From NCBI GenBank assembly GCA_948567375.1, contig OX419760.1:23498001-23562000 (forward strand): a DNA stretch of 64,000 nt, given 5' to 3'. The position numbers and the translations under genes were made by a program. Below the pieces are notes generated by a model, which was given only the letters and a program-made list of their open reading frames with translations, did no database searches and was not told the origin of the DNA. This stretch comes from Lunularia cruciata (taxonomy: Eukaryota > Streptophyta > Marchantiopsida > Lunulariales > Lunulariaceae). This document shows, in pieces, positions 1 to 10,123 of this stretch (position 1 is the stretch's first letter; every line of letters begins with the position of its first letter).

Positions 1-727
1 ACAGGTCACGGGTATCGAGACATCGGGGGTTTCAAAAGTAGCATTTATGGGTACCTTTAGGAATCCGCAAATTAGTTTATGGGTACTAAAAATTGTACGT
101 GTAGCGTGGAGGCGTACTGAGAGGTATTGAGGGTAAATGCCAGTAAGCTATAAATCTCACCATGAGATTGAAAACAGTTTTTTAGCTTTTTATGGGTAAC
201 GGGTGATCCTATATAGTCTAATATTTAAAATTAAAATCAATTCACCTTGATTTATAATAATATAAAATTTTCAACCAAACCTTGATTTCGGGTAAGATCC
301 ACAAAATAGTTTACGGATTTCATATCACTTCCTGAATATCTGGAATTTGAAACACCCTATCATATCATATCGATCACTGCTCCTCCTTTAAGGCTCTCCA
401 AACACGGAAATGAAATATATGATATAATACCCGAAGGAAAAAGAAGATAAGTATAATGTACAATTAAGTGCAAAAGGAGAAAGAGATCGCGAGGCCCAAA
501 GGTCCCGAACAAGCAGCAAAAAACAAAACAAAAAACAGAAAACAGAAGAGAAGAGAAGCTAGAGATATATAAACCATCCCTCTTGTGTTCATTTGCGCTC
601 CATTTGCTTGTTATAGAACAACTCACTGAACACATGTTATCGTAACGTAAGAAAAGTGCTATCGTAGAATAAGAAGAAGAAAGGCGACCGCGTAGGAATA
701 ACAAGAAGATGGGAAGACATAATCAAG

Positions 728-800
728 TCTCACAAGAATAAACACGAAAGTATTAGGGAGTTTCACAAGAATAAAACACGAAAGTATTAGGGAGTTTCAG
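728..800. repeat. Tandem duplication, about 40-bp unit, two copies
   Basis: A unit containing CACGAAAGTATTAGGGAG occurs twice in direct succession. The second copy has one extra A in the run before CACG. It is non-coding on both strands. Confidence 0.85.
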
Positions 801-910
801 AAATAGTTTGATGGATGTCTACGAGATAAATAATAAACTTCATAATTATTTTTAGTGATCTTCGTAAAGAGATGAGGTGCTATTAATGAAAGATGTATAA
901 AGTGATATAC

Positions 911-1104
911 GCTTATATCATGGACAATTTGCATTCATTTATAAAAATCAAGCACTATAGGAATTCCGTAACGAAATGATGTTTAGGAATTCTGTAATGA
1001 AATAAATGCTTATATCATGGACAATTTGCATTCATTTATAAAAATCAAGCACTATAGGAATTCCGTAACGAAATGATGTTTAGGAATTCTGTAATGAAAT
1101 AAAT
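911..1104. repeat. Perfect 97-bp tandem duplication
   Basis: Positions 911-1007 and 1008-1104 read identically, starting GCTTATATCATGG and ending GAAATAAAT. Inside each unit, GGAATTCCGTAACGAAATGA and GGAATTCTGTAATGAAATAA form a diverged internal pair, so the unit itself arose from an older short duplication. The perfect identity of the outer copies indicates a recent event, or an assembly artefact. Confidence 0.93.
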
Positions 1105-1499
1105 GATTGCCAAAAGAACTGGTATGGTTTCTTGAGAGTTGCCACATTTTTTGGTGGGTGATTTTTAAAGTGAGATTTATGAAAAAAATTTGGTGGATCC
1201 AAAATGCAGCTTTCAACTATTCAAATTCAAATTCATCATTTGCAAATGCAAATGTTGTGTGCAAATGCTCCTATCAATAAACTAAACCGGTGGGTTTTGT
1301 AGTTTTGCATTGGTGTGTTGGTTCATTTTCATAGATTAGTGCGGCGAGGGAGATAACACGAGTTATGGAAAATAATTTGCATCGTCTTGCGATAATCAAG
1401 AAATTAATTGGAGTGCAAGGAAGTTTACTCCAAAGGGATAACAAAAATTTAGCAAAAACCTAGTTGCATTGCATGCTCACATTTGGATGGCAACGGGCA

Positions 1500-1800
1500 C
1501 TATCAAGCGACTACCAGTGGCAACAAGTAGCTTCGGGCGCCAATGAGATTCGAGCACCATTGAATGGCTACGGGCAGCAACAAGCAGAGATGAACAACGA
1601 GCAATGACGAGCAACATCCCATTTAATCCTAAATTAACACATTACCAACACATTATTGGGTGGTTACCAATAGCAACAAACAATGACCAACGGCAACAAG
1701 CCACTACATGCAACAAGCGGAGTAACAACTTACTACAAGTAACAACAAGCAACAATAAGCAATTACGAGCAAAATTTCATTTAATCCTAAATTAACACAT
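1500..1800. repeat. CAACAAGC-rich low-complexity tract with bracketing direct repeats
   Basis: Irregular copies of CAACAAG, GAGCAA and related words fill this stretch. The string CATTTAATCCTAAATTAACA appears at about 1619 and again at about 1778, bracketing the tract. The open frame at 1604-1795 is a by-product of the CAA/AAC composition, so I do not call a gene. Confidence 0.6.
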
Positions 1801-3693
1801 TATATAGGATGACAACCGGTGGTGACCATATTCGCACTAAATCGAACATTTTATTAACCTTGATATGTAATTAATACATTCCGGTATGACAATATAAAAT
1901 TTAGTATCTTTTATTTTCTACTAACCACCTTATGTGGAGTTTGCTAATAATAAGGACCTTGGCACAAATTACGTAGTGGGACTCTTTCTTACTCCTGCCT
2001 GCACCAATTTAGTCAAAGCTTCGGGATTAATCTATATGAAAATATACCGAACTTAATAAACTATTCTTGAAAACCCCCTTTGTAACAACAACAGTAATAG
2101 TCCTTTTCCGATTGTCCGTGTTCAGATTGCTCCCGCTCATTCAACTTCCGTCCCCCTGCCTAAAATTGGGACGCTGAAAGAGTCTTCTGAGAGATACTTT
2201 CGACGTTCCAGAGTACAGTATGGAAGTCCTGAAGAGCTCTGACATCCACTCTGTCTCGGCTTGGTACCCCGCTCCGCTCGGATAGATACTAAAGGTGACA
2301 ACTGTTGGACAACTGGATCTATTTGTTTACCGGGAAACAGTGATCATCACCTCTTAATAACCACGATGAGAAACGAAACGAAAGTATTCAATCCTCTCCA
2401 CCATCCACACCTCTACAGGTCTTCTTCGCCTGCCAGCAAGTTCATTCAAGCAAGCAAGCACAACACGCATTCGAGATACCAGTCACCCCCTTCCTCTTGG
2501 CACTCCAACTAACTATTCTCTTCTTCACGCAGGATTCTTCTCACGGGTAGAGCGACTCCAGACTTCTCCAACGGACTGACTGTTGAATTAAATACTAATA
2601 GTACACACGTACACAGTTAGATTCTACGAAAGAAGTGCAACACCGTTAACATCCATAATCGTTCAGCAACGGACCAAGGGATTGCTCAGCAAACGTCGAC
2701 GTTCGTCGAACCGACATCTAATCTGCTCTGTAAAATCCTCACGGGAGATCTACGTGGTACATTCCTGAACTCCTGAACTCTGCACTCGCCAAGGCACCTC
2801 CTTTCCGTCGCCCACAGTTGTGACTTTCACCGGTTGTAAAGTACGAACGACTTCCAGTTGACAGTAGTTTCCTTACCGCAATCTAGTAGCGAACCAAAAC
2901 CTACTTTCTGCGCCAGGAATACCAGCTCCCTGCGATTACCAGGTCAACAAAGCCGGCAGTCTTGGTAATCGAAATACGGTGACTCAAGTAGGATAGTAAA
3001 TACGCGAAGATCAATCAAACTAACCATATAAAGACAAAACTCAAGGGTAAACTATGATAATCTACAAGTAAAAATATACCGTATTACAACAGCTGCATCC
3101 TATTAAACAAGATAAATCTGTATTCTAGTGATTTGGAAACTACGGAGAAGGAAGTGAAAACCTCCATGTTTTAGTCTATCACTTTCTGCGGAAGTTTATC
3201 GTCACACCTTGAAATACTAGGGTTTCAATTCTCCTGTTGTTTCAGTAAAGTAATAACATGTAAAATTAAAATTAAATTAAATACCCATTTCGTAAACTTT
3301 ACGCAATATGTTTGGAAGTAGTCTAAGGATCTTTTTATAGAATTTATCTATTTTTAATTACGCTCTTTCATAGATTCTTAAATTTCACTGAATAAGATCA
3401 TGGACCCATTAGTTTCATAGTACATTATCTATACGGGACATCCGTCAAATATTGAATATTTCTCTTTATTACTTGTTCCGTTCGCTTAGCTAAATTCCTG
3501 AGTTGAAAGAAATATTGTCTTTCCTCCCATTTTCTAAATTCTAATCTTTTCGGAAAGAAACGTTTGCCATGGTAAGCAGCCGGTCTTTCACTGAGTATAT
3601 AAAAAGGTGCTTCGTAAAATCTATCGTTAAAAAGTCTATTTTGGTGTCGTACAATTTTTGAGATTTCCTTAGCCAGTTAATTTCCGGGGCTTT

Positions 3694-3936
3694 GTGATCT
3701 CTAAGAAATATGCAGTAACTTTTTACGGTAATGACCTCACTCCCGTATTACTTCGCGTAAGCAACCGTATAAACGAGTTCGGTTCCAGGGCCGATGTGGT
3801 CTCGACAGGATATCATGAAATTCTTCTGGTAGAATCCTCATTCCGTTACATCTCAATAAATTTTGAAATTGACGCTAAACATCAGCACCGTCAACTACAT
3901 TTGACATTGATACGTGATACTGTCGGGGCCGTCTAA
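3694..3936 (+). other. Unidentified 80-codon open frame without an ATG
   Basis: The frame opens at a GTG, contains no methionine codon and ends at a TAA that overlaps the left inverted repeat at 3934. Its composition is protein-like, mixing charged and hydrophobic residues without runs. A TATA-like TATATAAAAAGG lies about 90 bp upstream. Without an ATG it could only be an exon, a degraded element fragment or chance. I do not recognise the peptide and infer no function. Confidence 0.25.
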
Positions 3937-4291
3937 ATCAGTGGCCTCGGGTTACCCCCGAGGCAACTTACTTGAATGTAAAATGCAGTTTTATATTTAA
4001 TCAAATATATAACTATATTTAAATTTATAGATTTTTCATATAGACTCTTCCGGGGTTTAGCCCCATTTTTCTTTTTTTTCTTTTTTTTTTCTCCCCCCTT
4101 TGTTGGACGGACGGGTCTTTCCATCCTTTAGTGTTTTCTACACGGTCGCCCATTTAAATTTATAGAAAAATGATTATGATTTAGAAGATCAGACGAGTTC
4201 GGAAATTTTCTCATATTTTAATATAAGTACTTAAAATTTTCTAAATCAGTGACCACCGGGTAATTGGGTTACCCCCGAGGCCACTGATTTA
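3934..4291. mobile_element. 358-bp structure with perfect 18-bp terminal inverted repeats
   Basis: The left end reads TAAATCAGTGGCCTCGGG at 3934-3951. The right end at 4274-4291 is its exact reverse complement. If the element proper starts at AATCAG, it is flanked by TA on both sides, as in Tc1/mariner or Stowaway insertions, but the palindromic ends make this ambiguous. The left end also forms a hairpin of its own (8-bp stem 3944-3951 with 3957-3964, 5-nt loop). The right end is closed by a second hairpin, 4242-4251 with 4282-4291. There is no transposase frame, so it would be a non-autonomous MITE-like element. A LINE 3' tail lies between the arms. Confidence 0.5.
4028..4155 (+). mobile_element. 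Truncated LINE 3' tail (copy A)
   Basis: The sequence runs from a TTTTTCATATAGACTCT block through a GGGTTTAGCCCC block, a T/C-rich tract, then GGGTCTTTCCATCC and CTACACGGTCGCCC. The same ordered blocks occur at 9870-10000 and at the 3' end of the LINE at 15828-15935. Only the terminal part is present, as expected from 5'-truncated LINE insertion. The pyrimidine tract is longer here than in the other copies. Confidence 0.6.
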
Positions 4292-4935
4292 AAGACTAAA
4301 TACAGTTATATACTTTAAACTTATAAAAATAATTTTGAGCTCAGATTAAAATTAAATCATTTAATTGTCTGGTAATCTTTTCCCTTTGTGTTTGATTAAT
4401 TATCTGCAATGACATTCGACAAAGAAGTGACTTTTCCTGTCAATAATCTAAATCAAAGAGGATAAATATTCTTAACAAGTCTGAATACAAAGAAATATTT
4501 CTAGATTTAATTCCGGTATTTTTCATGCTATAGATATTGTGAATTTCAATAAAACAAGAATAAATTATAAAAGAATATCATTTTCCTTGTTAAATAATAA
4601 ATCAAGAAGAAGGTACACTGCACCTACCGAAGACCTCGAGGTCTAGGAAGTGTGTGTACTATATATACAATGTAATAATAAAATGCTATCATCCGTATCT
4701 TACACTTGGGACAAAATATACCTATAAGTTGTAAGGAGAAAATTATAAGAAATAGATTACTAGACTTAATTTTTAGAAAAAGGTAATCGATAAACCCCTG
4801 GCGCGGATATGATCTGATATGGTCTTAACTAGGGAATATATAAATATATAAATTTATAGCTTTTACACATTTAATCATCATAGTTGTACGCAGAATCGAG
4901 CGTGCCACGTACTGGAGAAAGAGCAAACAGGCCCA

Positions 4936-4985
4936 ATAATATACCCCACAAGAAAAAGAAATAATATACCCCACAAGAAAAAGAA
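4936..4985. repeat. Short A-rich tandem duplication
   Basis: AATAATATACCCCACAAG followed by AAAAAGA occurs twice in a row with at most a base of difference. It is non-coding. Confidence 0.7.
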
Positions 4986-5330
4986 GAATACAGGCACACC
5001 GAAGTGTGCAAATAAAAAAGAAGAATACAAAACCCCATGAACAATAGACATGGAGAAACAAAGGTACAATATAGTACATAGTACATGTAGAAAGGTCTAA
5101 CATAGTACTTTAGAATAAATGGATATAAGAAGAATCTATAACTGAAAGGTGTGATAAAAGACTTCAAAGTTATGTCTAGCAAAAGTGAGAAATGGGCCGT
5201 ACTTGTACTTGTGTTGGTGGGACTTGCCCATCCTCTTTTGTCTCCACACGTTTCCCATGAGGGATAGTGAAATGTGCTAATGTGTACCGGTATTTGATGC
5301 ACAAAAGTTTGTGGCCAGATCTTTTCTACT

Positions 5331-5861
5331 TCTTGAGTGTAGGAAAGTTGTATCCAATAGACCCTAGACCAGGCAAAAGAAAAACTTCTTGACAAATCCA
5401 GCACAAACAAGTCTGTATGATTACAGCTGCATTGTGGAGAAGAGAAAAGAAGGAGAAAAGGAAGCCTTCCATGTTGCTGCAATTGACATCTATGCATGGG
5501 AACGACTCATTCCCGTGACTAAATTTGGTCAAGGATATGTTATACGGTGGAAGCTTCAAGACCGAAGCTTCAAGACCGAAGCTTCTTGAGTGTAGGAAAG
5601 TTGTATCCAAGACTTCTCTTCGTTCATGTTCAACCCCGTTTCTACTCTTCGAGCCCCCTAGACCAGGCAAAAGAAAAACTTCTTGACAAATCCAGCACAA
5701 ACAAGTCAGTATGATTACAGCTACATTGTGGAGAAGAGAAAAGAAGGAGAAAAGGAAGCCTCCCATGTTGCTGCCACTGACATTTATGTATGGGAACAAC
5801 TCATTCCCGTGACTAAATTTGGTCAAGGATATGTTCTACGGTGGAAGCTTCAAGACCGAAG
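5331..5861. repeat. Tandem duplication of about 250 bp, diverged, with a nested 14-bp repeat
   Basis: The first unit is about 5331-5578 and the second 5584-5861. Both start TCTTGAGTGTAGGAAAGTTG, share the block following CCTAGACCAGGC, and end in CTTCAAGACCGAAG. The second unit carries about 31 extra bases after its first 29. The word GAAGCTTCAAGACC is itself repeated at 5550-5585 at the junction. Both units keep a plus-strand frame of over 60 codons that opens just after an identical TAG. Most differences between the two translations change the residue, so conserved coding is not supported. Confidence 0.8.
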
Positions 5862-7142
5862 ACACCCAAAACACCACCACTATGGGAGTCCTAGACGCAA
5901 GTTGTAATATAGGTTCCACGAAGACCAGTATGTAGCCCAGAATCCTCTGAACCTGTACTTACTAAGTCAGGTGCTGGATAGAAGTATGTTTCGAGGAAAC
6001 ACGGGGAAGCGACTTCATAGAAACTTCATAGCAACTAACATGGACCTCTTGTCAACCTTTTTACCTGCAACGTCAAGGTAAAGTTCATGACAAAGGGATA
6101 TTCTCTCGAGGTGAATGTGCATTTTGCTCACATCTATATTCGAGATGCTGGAATAAAAGTCCGTTTCACACACGTTTCCCTTGGGTTCTTTAGCTTGTCA
6201 AACGTTTTCTCGACCAACCTCTTAGAATAGAATTTGCAATAGATGAAGGTTGTGATCCACAAGTTACTCCAAATGCTCGCGGAAGTTGCCAAATGCTAGA
6301 GGTTACCTTTAATCCCTGACAATCAGTGTGTCCAATTAGACGTTTCTTGACATAGTATTGGTCTTGAGAGCGCTAGTGTGATAGTAGACGTAACTTAGAT
6401 AAGAATAGTGTTGATTTGATGGGTTATGGCGATTGAATTTGTCAGGTATTAAAAAGGCCGACTTTTGTATCCTGATAGTTTGGAGAGTAACTTTCAGTTA
6501 GCTTGATATTGTCAAATACCCAAGTTGCGGTACATGGGCTGCTGTATCCTCCAGTTTTAGGTCGAATAGCATTGAGGTGGGCACGGAGTTGACTTTGGTG
6601 ATGGAGAATTGGTCTTTGATGCGCGTTAACCAGATCAACCGAACCATCCGGCAGAATTGAGAGAACCCGCAGAGGAAGCAACTGGGATCTGGGTGGTTAC
6701 GCAGGCGAGAGCTGTGGGATGAGCTTACCCCGGAACTTAAAGGACGAGAGAAGTGGTCATTGTTCTGCAGCAGGTCACAGTTTCTACTTCAGACGTTCGA
6801 TTGATTCACCGTTGGCGCTCTGCATCTGTTTTCTGCCACTCTTGTACCGTATGGTTTTAGAGAAGAAATATCAACTGGATCTGTAAACACAATCACGGCA
6901 TAAACTGCTGAATGGTCCTGGAGATTAGAGTTAGACATAAAATAGTTAAGACTTCCCTGCTTGCTCTCTTCCTTAGCAGCAGTGGGATCTGAGCGAGGGA
7001 TCACTTCTACGTTGATAGACTTTGCATACTAAAAAATTTGCGCTTCTTCAATAGAGAGTCTGTTAATTTTGCTTGCGAATGTGAGATCTAAAACTTTATG
7101 TATTGACAGAAGGTAGATCAACTCGTACAGAGTACTGCAATC

Positions 7143-8669
7143 ATGGCAGAAACAGGTGCAGGCAGCGACATGGCCGAGCTCGACGTTTCGAAGGGATTTC
7201 CAACATTTGCGATTGCAACTGTAGCTCTGGTGCTCATCACAGTCATTGTGAATCGTTTGTTCTTCACCAAGAAACTCAACATGCCGCCCGGACCCAAGGG
7301 GCTACCGTTCCTTGGGACTCTTCTGAAAACGAGAGGCCCGAAGACGCACATTATATTGAAGGAAATGGCCAAGGAATGGGGGCCAATCTACACACTGAAA
7401 ACAGGAAGTAAGTACTTCATCGTCGTTTCCTCACCGGAGATTACTCACGATGCTCTGATCAAGGATGGCCAGACTTTTTCGTCGCGACCGAAATTGCTGT
7501 CTCGTCTGAATTTCACCGGATGGAGAAGTGTCAACTCAGCAATGTACGGTCCATACTGGCGTGGCATACGCAAAAATCTAGTGTCTCATGTGCTTTCCAC
7601 ATCTAAGGTTGCATCGTTCCAGCCTTTCCGTGAAGAAGAATTGGATACTTTGATTGCGAGAGTAAAGGACGAGGCTGCACACAATGATAATGTTGTGAGT
7701 GTGCTCAGCCACTGTCGGTTCACCGTGTTTAGTATCTTGTTGCACGTATGCTTCGGCAAGCGGTTCGACGCGGATGTCGTCAAGGAATTGGACGAGATCT
7801 TAAAGAGTCTTCTTGTCATTTTGGCTCCTCAAGTGATCGATTTTCTGCCGTTCTTACAGCCCTTCTCCAAGCATAAGGCTCTTTGTCAGGCTCTGCTCGA
7901 TCGTATGCGAAAAATCTTTGCCCCGCTCATCGAGGAACATCGCCAGCGCAGAGCAAAGGGGCAGCCTGCAGGAGATTATGTGGACTCGCTTATCGTGCTG
8001 CAGAAGGAAATGAATTTGGTAGATAATGACATTCTTGGTCTGATCGGAGAGGTACTCACAGGTGGAACAGACACTACCGCGAACACCTTAGAGTGGGCTA
8101 TGGGTAACTTGATTAAGTACCCACACATCCAGGATAAAGTATACGAAGAAATCAACAGCGTATGTGGGACTGCACCTGTGAGTGAGGCGGATGTGGAGAA
8201 AATGCCATATGTTCAAGCGGTGATCAAGGAAGCTCTGAGGAAACACCCTGCTTTACCTTTCGGAATCACTCATGGAGTTGATAAACAGTGCAAATTGCAC
8301 GGCTATGACATCCCGGAGGATGCCTTCATACTCTTCCACATTCAGGCCATGCAAAATGATCCCTCTATCTGGGAGAAACCTGATCAGTTCCTGCCCGAGC
8401 GCTTCCTCCAGGCTAATTCCATTCACTCCATGACTGGAACTCAAGGAGTAGAGAGTTTAAAGCTCATGCCTTTCGGTGCTGGTCGCAGAATCTGCCCTGG
8501 GATGAGTTTGGGTCTCAAGCATGCCCACCTCATCTTATCGCGCCTCATCCAGAACTACGAATGGAGCACTGTTACTCCAGGTCAAGAAGTGGACTTTTCA
8601 GAGCACTTGGAGTTCACCATCGTTATGAGCAATCCCTTGAAAGCAAGGATCACCCCTCGCTTCAGATGA
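7143..8669 (+). CDS. Cytochrome P450, CYP71-clan type, closest by motif to CYP77/CYP89
   Basis: This is a complete single-exon gene of 508 codons, normal for a microsomal plant P450. An N-terminal membrane anchor lies at about residues 20-41, followed by the PPGP hinge at 48-51. The I-helix oxygen-activation motif is GGTDTT (307-312), the K-helix ExxR is E363-R366, the PERF motif is at 418-421, and the haem loop FGAGRRICPG places the axial thiolate at Cys451. All catalytic landmarks are intact. The patterns around the helix C to F region, and TDTT...LEW with ALRKHP, resemble CYP77 and CYP89. Known CYP77 enzymes oxidise fatty acids in cutin and epoxide formation. That activity is an inference here, because the motifs do not fix substrate. 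The protein should sit on the ER and take electrons from P450 reductase. The ATG at 7143 gives the canonical anchor. CpG content is much higher than in the flanking transposons. Confidence 0.95.
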   Translation: MAETGAGSDMAELDVSKGFPTFAIATVALVLITVIVNRLFFTKKLNMPPGPKGLPFLGTLLKTRGPKTHIILKEMAKEWGPIYTLKTGSKYFIVVSSPEITHDALIKDGQTFSSRPKLLSRLNFTGWRSVNSAMYGPYWRGIRKNLVSHVLSTSKVASFQPFREEELDTLIARVKDEAAHNDNVVSVLSHCRFTVFSILLHVCFGKRFDADVVKELDEILKSLLVILAPQVIDFLPFLQPFSKHKALCQALLDRMRKIFAPLIEEHRQRRAKGQPAGDYVDSLIVLQKEMNLVDNDILGLIGEVLTGGTDTTANTLEWAMGNLIKYPHIQDKVYEEINSVCGTAPVSEADVEKMPYVQAVIKEALRKHPALPFGITHGVDKQCKLHGYDIPEDAFILFHIQAMQNDPSIWEKPDQFLPERFLQANSIHSMTGTQGVESLKLMPFGAGRRICPGMSLGLKHAHLILSRLIQNYEWSTVTPGQEVDFSEHLEFTIVMSNPLKARITPRFR

Positions 8670-9211
8670 GAAACAGAGCAGGAATTTTTTTTCTTCAATT
8701 CTTTATCTCAGCCTTGTATGTGGAGAGTATGCTGTCAACCGCCGACCTCTACATCCAGGCCTGCAGATTGCTGTGCGAGGTTTCGATAGTTAGCATTAAT
8801 TTCTTGTAGCAAGCCTTTCTTCGGTGCATGTGGATACGCCTTATATTTGCAAACCGACGTTCCTCATCTGGTGCAATTGAAGCGTAGAGAACCTTCGAGA
8901 ATTGAGGGGCTGGTTCTGATAAGCTAAGTTGTTGCTTCAGCTCGTTAGAATGAAAACCGTTACAAATGCACATGTTTCGCCGTGAAATTCTCTTTGTCCA
9001 CTGAGAAGGGAATACCCCTCAAACGAAAAAGAGTTGTGACTATCGATTTTTGGTCTGTTTATAAAGCTTGTATATCAACTGCCATTCTTGAAAGCTCTTC
9101 AGGATGACTGAATTCTGCGCTGTACGCACAACTCGCGGTACCGATCCCGGAAGACAGATCGAGATGGATTGAGGGTTCGGAACATATTTTAGCTTTGTAA
9201 ACTTTTTAATC
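8670..9211. other. Region downstream of the P450
   Basis: It starts with the probable P450 3' UTR, a T-rich run at about 8682-8705. No clear polyadenylation signal is certain. Short frames at 8749-8973 (-) and 9040-9273 (-) show no recognisable domain. Confidence 0.4.
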
Positions 9212-9649
9212 TTACCGCGATTGCATTGGCTTGATGTTGGCCCGAATGTCGCGGTAAGTGATCGAGCGGTCACTTACCGCGACTTTCCGAAGATCTTGGC
9301 AGGTTGAGCCACGTACGAACATCACCCAAACTCGAGGTGGACCTACTGCGCATCCGCGAGTGTCTTTGCCTTCAGTCCAGACTGCCGGTATGACACGCAC
9401 AAATCGAGAAATGTTATCGTCAAAGATTTTCACTGTGAGAGAATATGGAATGTCTTTGGCTCTAAAATTTTCTTGTTCACTTACGTCGAAGAGTGGTGTC
9501 AAGCTTAGAAAAAGCGCATGGAATTGCACGTAGGTCGTTTGAATTATAATGCTCTGCCACCGAGCGAAACTTAGACTATTGATTTGTTTACAGGAGATTG
9601 TAAGCAACGGAGGTTGTAACTCTTTCATTTCGCATGGCGTAGGAGGCAT
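9212..9649 (-). CDS. Hypothetical 145-codon frame, possible exon of an unknown gene
   Basis: The frame has an ATG at 9649 and ends at 9212. Its second half (about residues 65-130) has balanced, protein-like composition with scattered aromatic, charged and glycine residues, unlike the low-complexity frames nearby. A strong donor-like CGCG/GTAAGTGA lies near 9260, and acceptor-like CTCACAG near 9437, so the real coding part may be an internal exon of roughly 9259-9436. Local CpG content is gene-like. I do not recognise the family. A chance frame or a remnant of a displaced gene remains possible. Confidence 0.3.
   Translation of the reverse strand: MPPTPCEMKELQPPLLTISCKQINSLSFARWQSIIIQTTYVQFHALFLSLTPLFDVSEQENFRAKDIPYSLTVKIFDDNISRFVRVIPAVWTEGKDTRGCAVGPPRVWVMFVRGSTCQDLRKVAVSDRSITYRDIRANIKPMQSR
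9249..9282. repeat. Perfect 13-bp inverted repeat with an 8-nt loop
   Basis: TCGCGGTAAGTGA at 9249-9261 is mirrored exactly at 9270-9282. The inner word CTTACCGCGA recurs at 9211-9220. The arms include consensus splice-donor sequence GGTAAGT on both strands. It could be a palindromic protein-binding site or a small fold-back duplication. Confidence 0.75.
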
Positions 9650-9869
9650 ACGGAATTATTAACTCTCTGGTAGGCCTCCAAAAGTAGAGCTAAATACGAA
9701 TCTCGGTCAATAAATGAGGCGACTCGTGCAGCATCAGTCAATCATCGTTGGACGTTGATCAGAGTTGAATTAGAACATGCTCAATTGTTGAAAATTGTAG
9801 GTGCATGAAATGTGTGATATTTAGGATCAGTAGCTGGAATGGGTCTGGAATATTGATCATGATCTCTGG

Positions 9870-10123
9870 ATTTCTCATATAGACTCTATTGGAGCTTAGC
9901 CTTTTTTCTTTTTCTTTTTCTTTTTAAAATTTTTTTTCTCAGCCTTGTACGGCTTGTGGGGGTTTTTCCATCCCTCGTTTTTTCTAAGCGATCGTTGATT
10001 TGATCAGTTATATATTGTCGGTTGGGATAAATATCGCGGCTTGATGGGGGCCTTCCCATCCTACGTTTTTTCTACGCGGTCGTTGATTTGATCAGTTCAT
10101 ATATTGTCGGTTGGGATAAAAAT
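9870..10123 (+). mobile_element. LINE 3' tail (copy B), terminal 87 bp tandemly duplicated
   Basis: 9870-10000 repeats the ordered blocks of the LINE tail: CATATAGACTCTATTGG, AGCTTAGCC, a pyrimidine tract, CTTGTACGGCTTG, TTTTCCATCC and a GCGATCGTTG end. From 9950 the terminal part plus downstream flank, including TTGATTTGATCAGTT and TATTGTCGGTTGGGATAAA, is duplicated at 10037-10123 with about ten differences. The duplicated flank shows the tandem event happened after insertion. Confidence 0.65.

Larger units (their letters stand above)
1..3480. other. Intergenic DNA without a recognisable gene
   Basis: No reading frame here resembles a family I know. The frames at 360-704 (-), 1604-1795 (+) and 2261-2512 (+) are low-complexity or lack protein-like patterns. 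The stretch holds two tandem duplications and a CAA-rich patch, listed separately. From about 2.1 to 3.0 kb the sequence is more balanced in composition and contains CpG, so it could be single-copy DNA such as an untranslated or promoter region. I see no supporting motif for that. Confidence 0.5.
4298..7142. other. Intergenic DNA upstream of the P450 gene
   Basis: No gene is identified. Open frames at 4825-5826 (-) arise over A/G-rich and duplicated DNA. Two minus-strand frames, 6442-6681 and 6789-7004, are CpG-containing and could be remnants of a gene divergent from the P450, but I recognise no domain. The last 130 bp before 7143 should hold the P450 promoter and leader. No convincing TATA box is visible, only weak AT-rich words near 7090. 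Confidence 0.4.

Noticed and set aside
360-704. 114-codon minus frame with a hydrophobic repetitive look
   Set aside because: It reads through an A/G-rich stretch, so the Ser/Phe/Leu content is compositional; no domain.
4825-5497. Overlapping minus frames of 92, 208 and 63 codons
   Set aside because: Three overlapping frames over duplicated A-rich DNA cannot all code, and none shows a family.
7103-7411. 102-codon plus frame starting upstream of the P450
   Set aside because: It is a shifted frame over the P450 coding start; the P450 frame explains the sequence.
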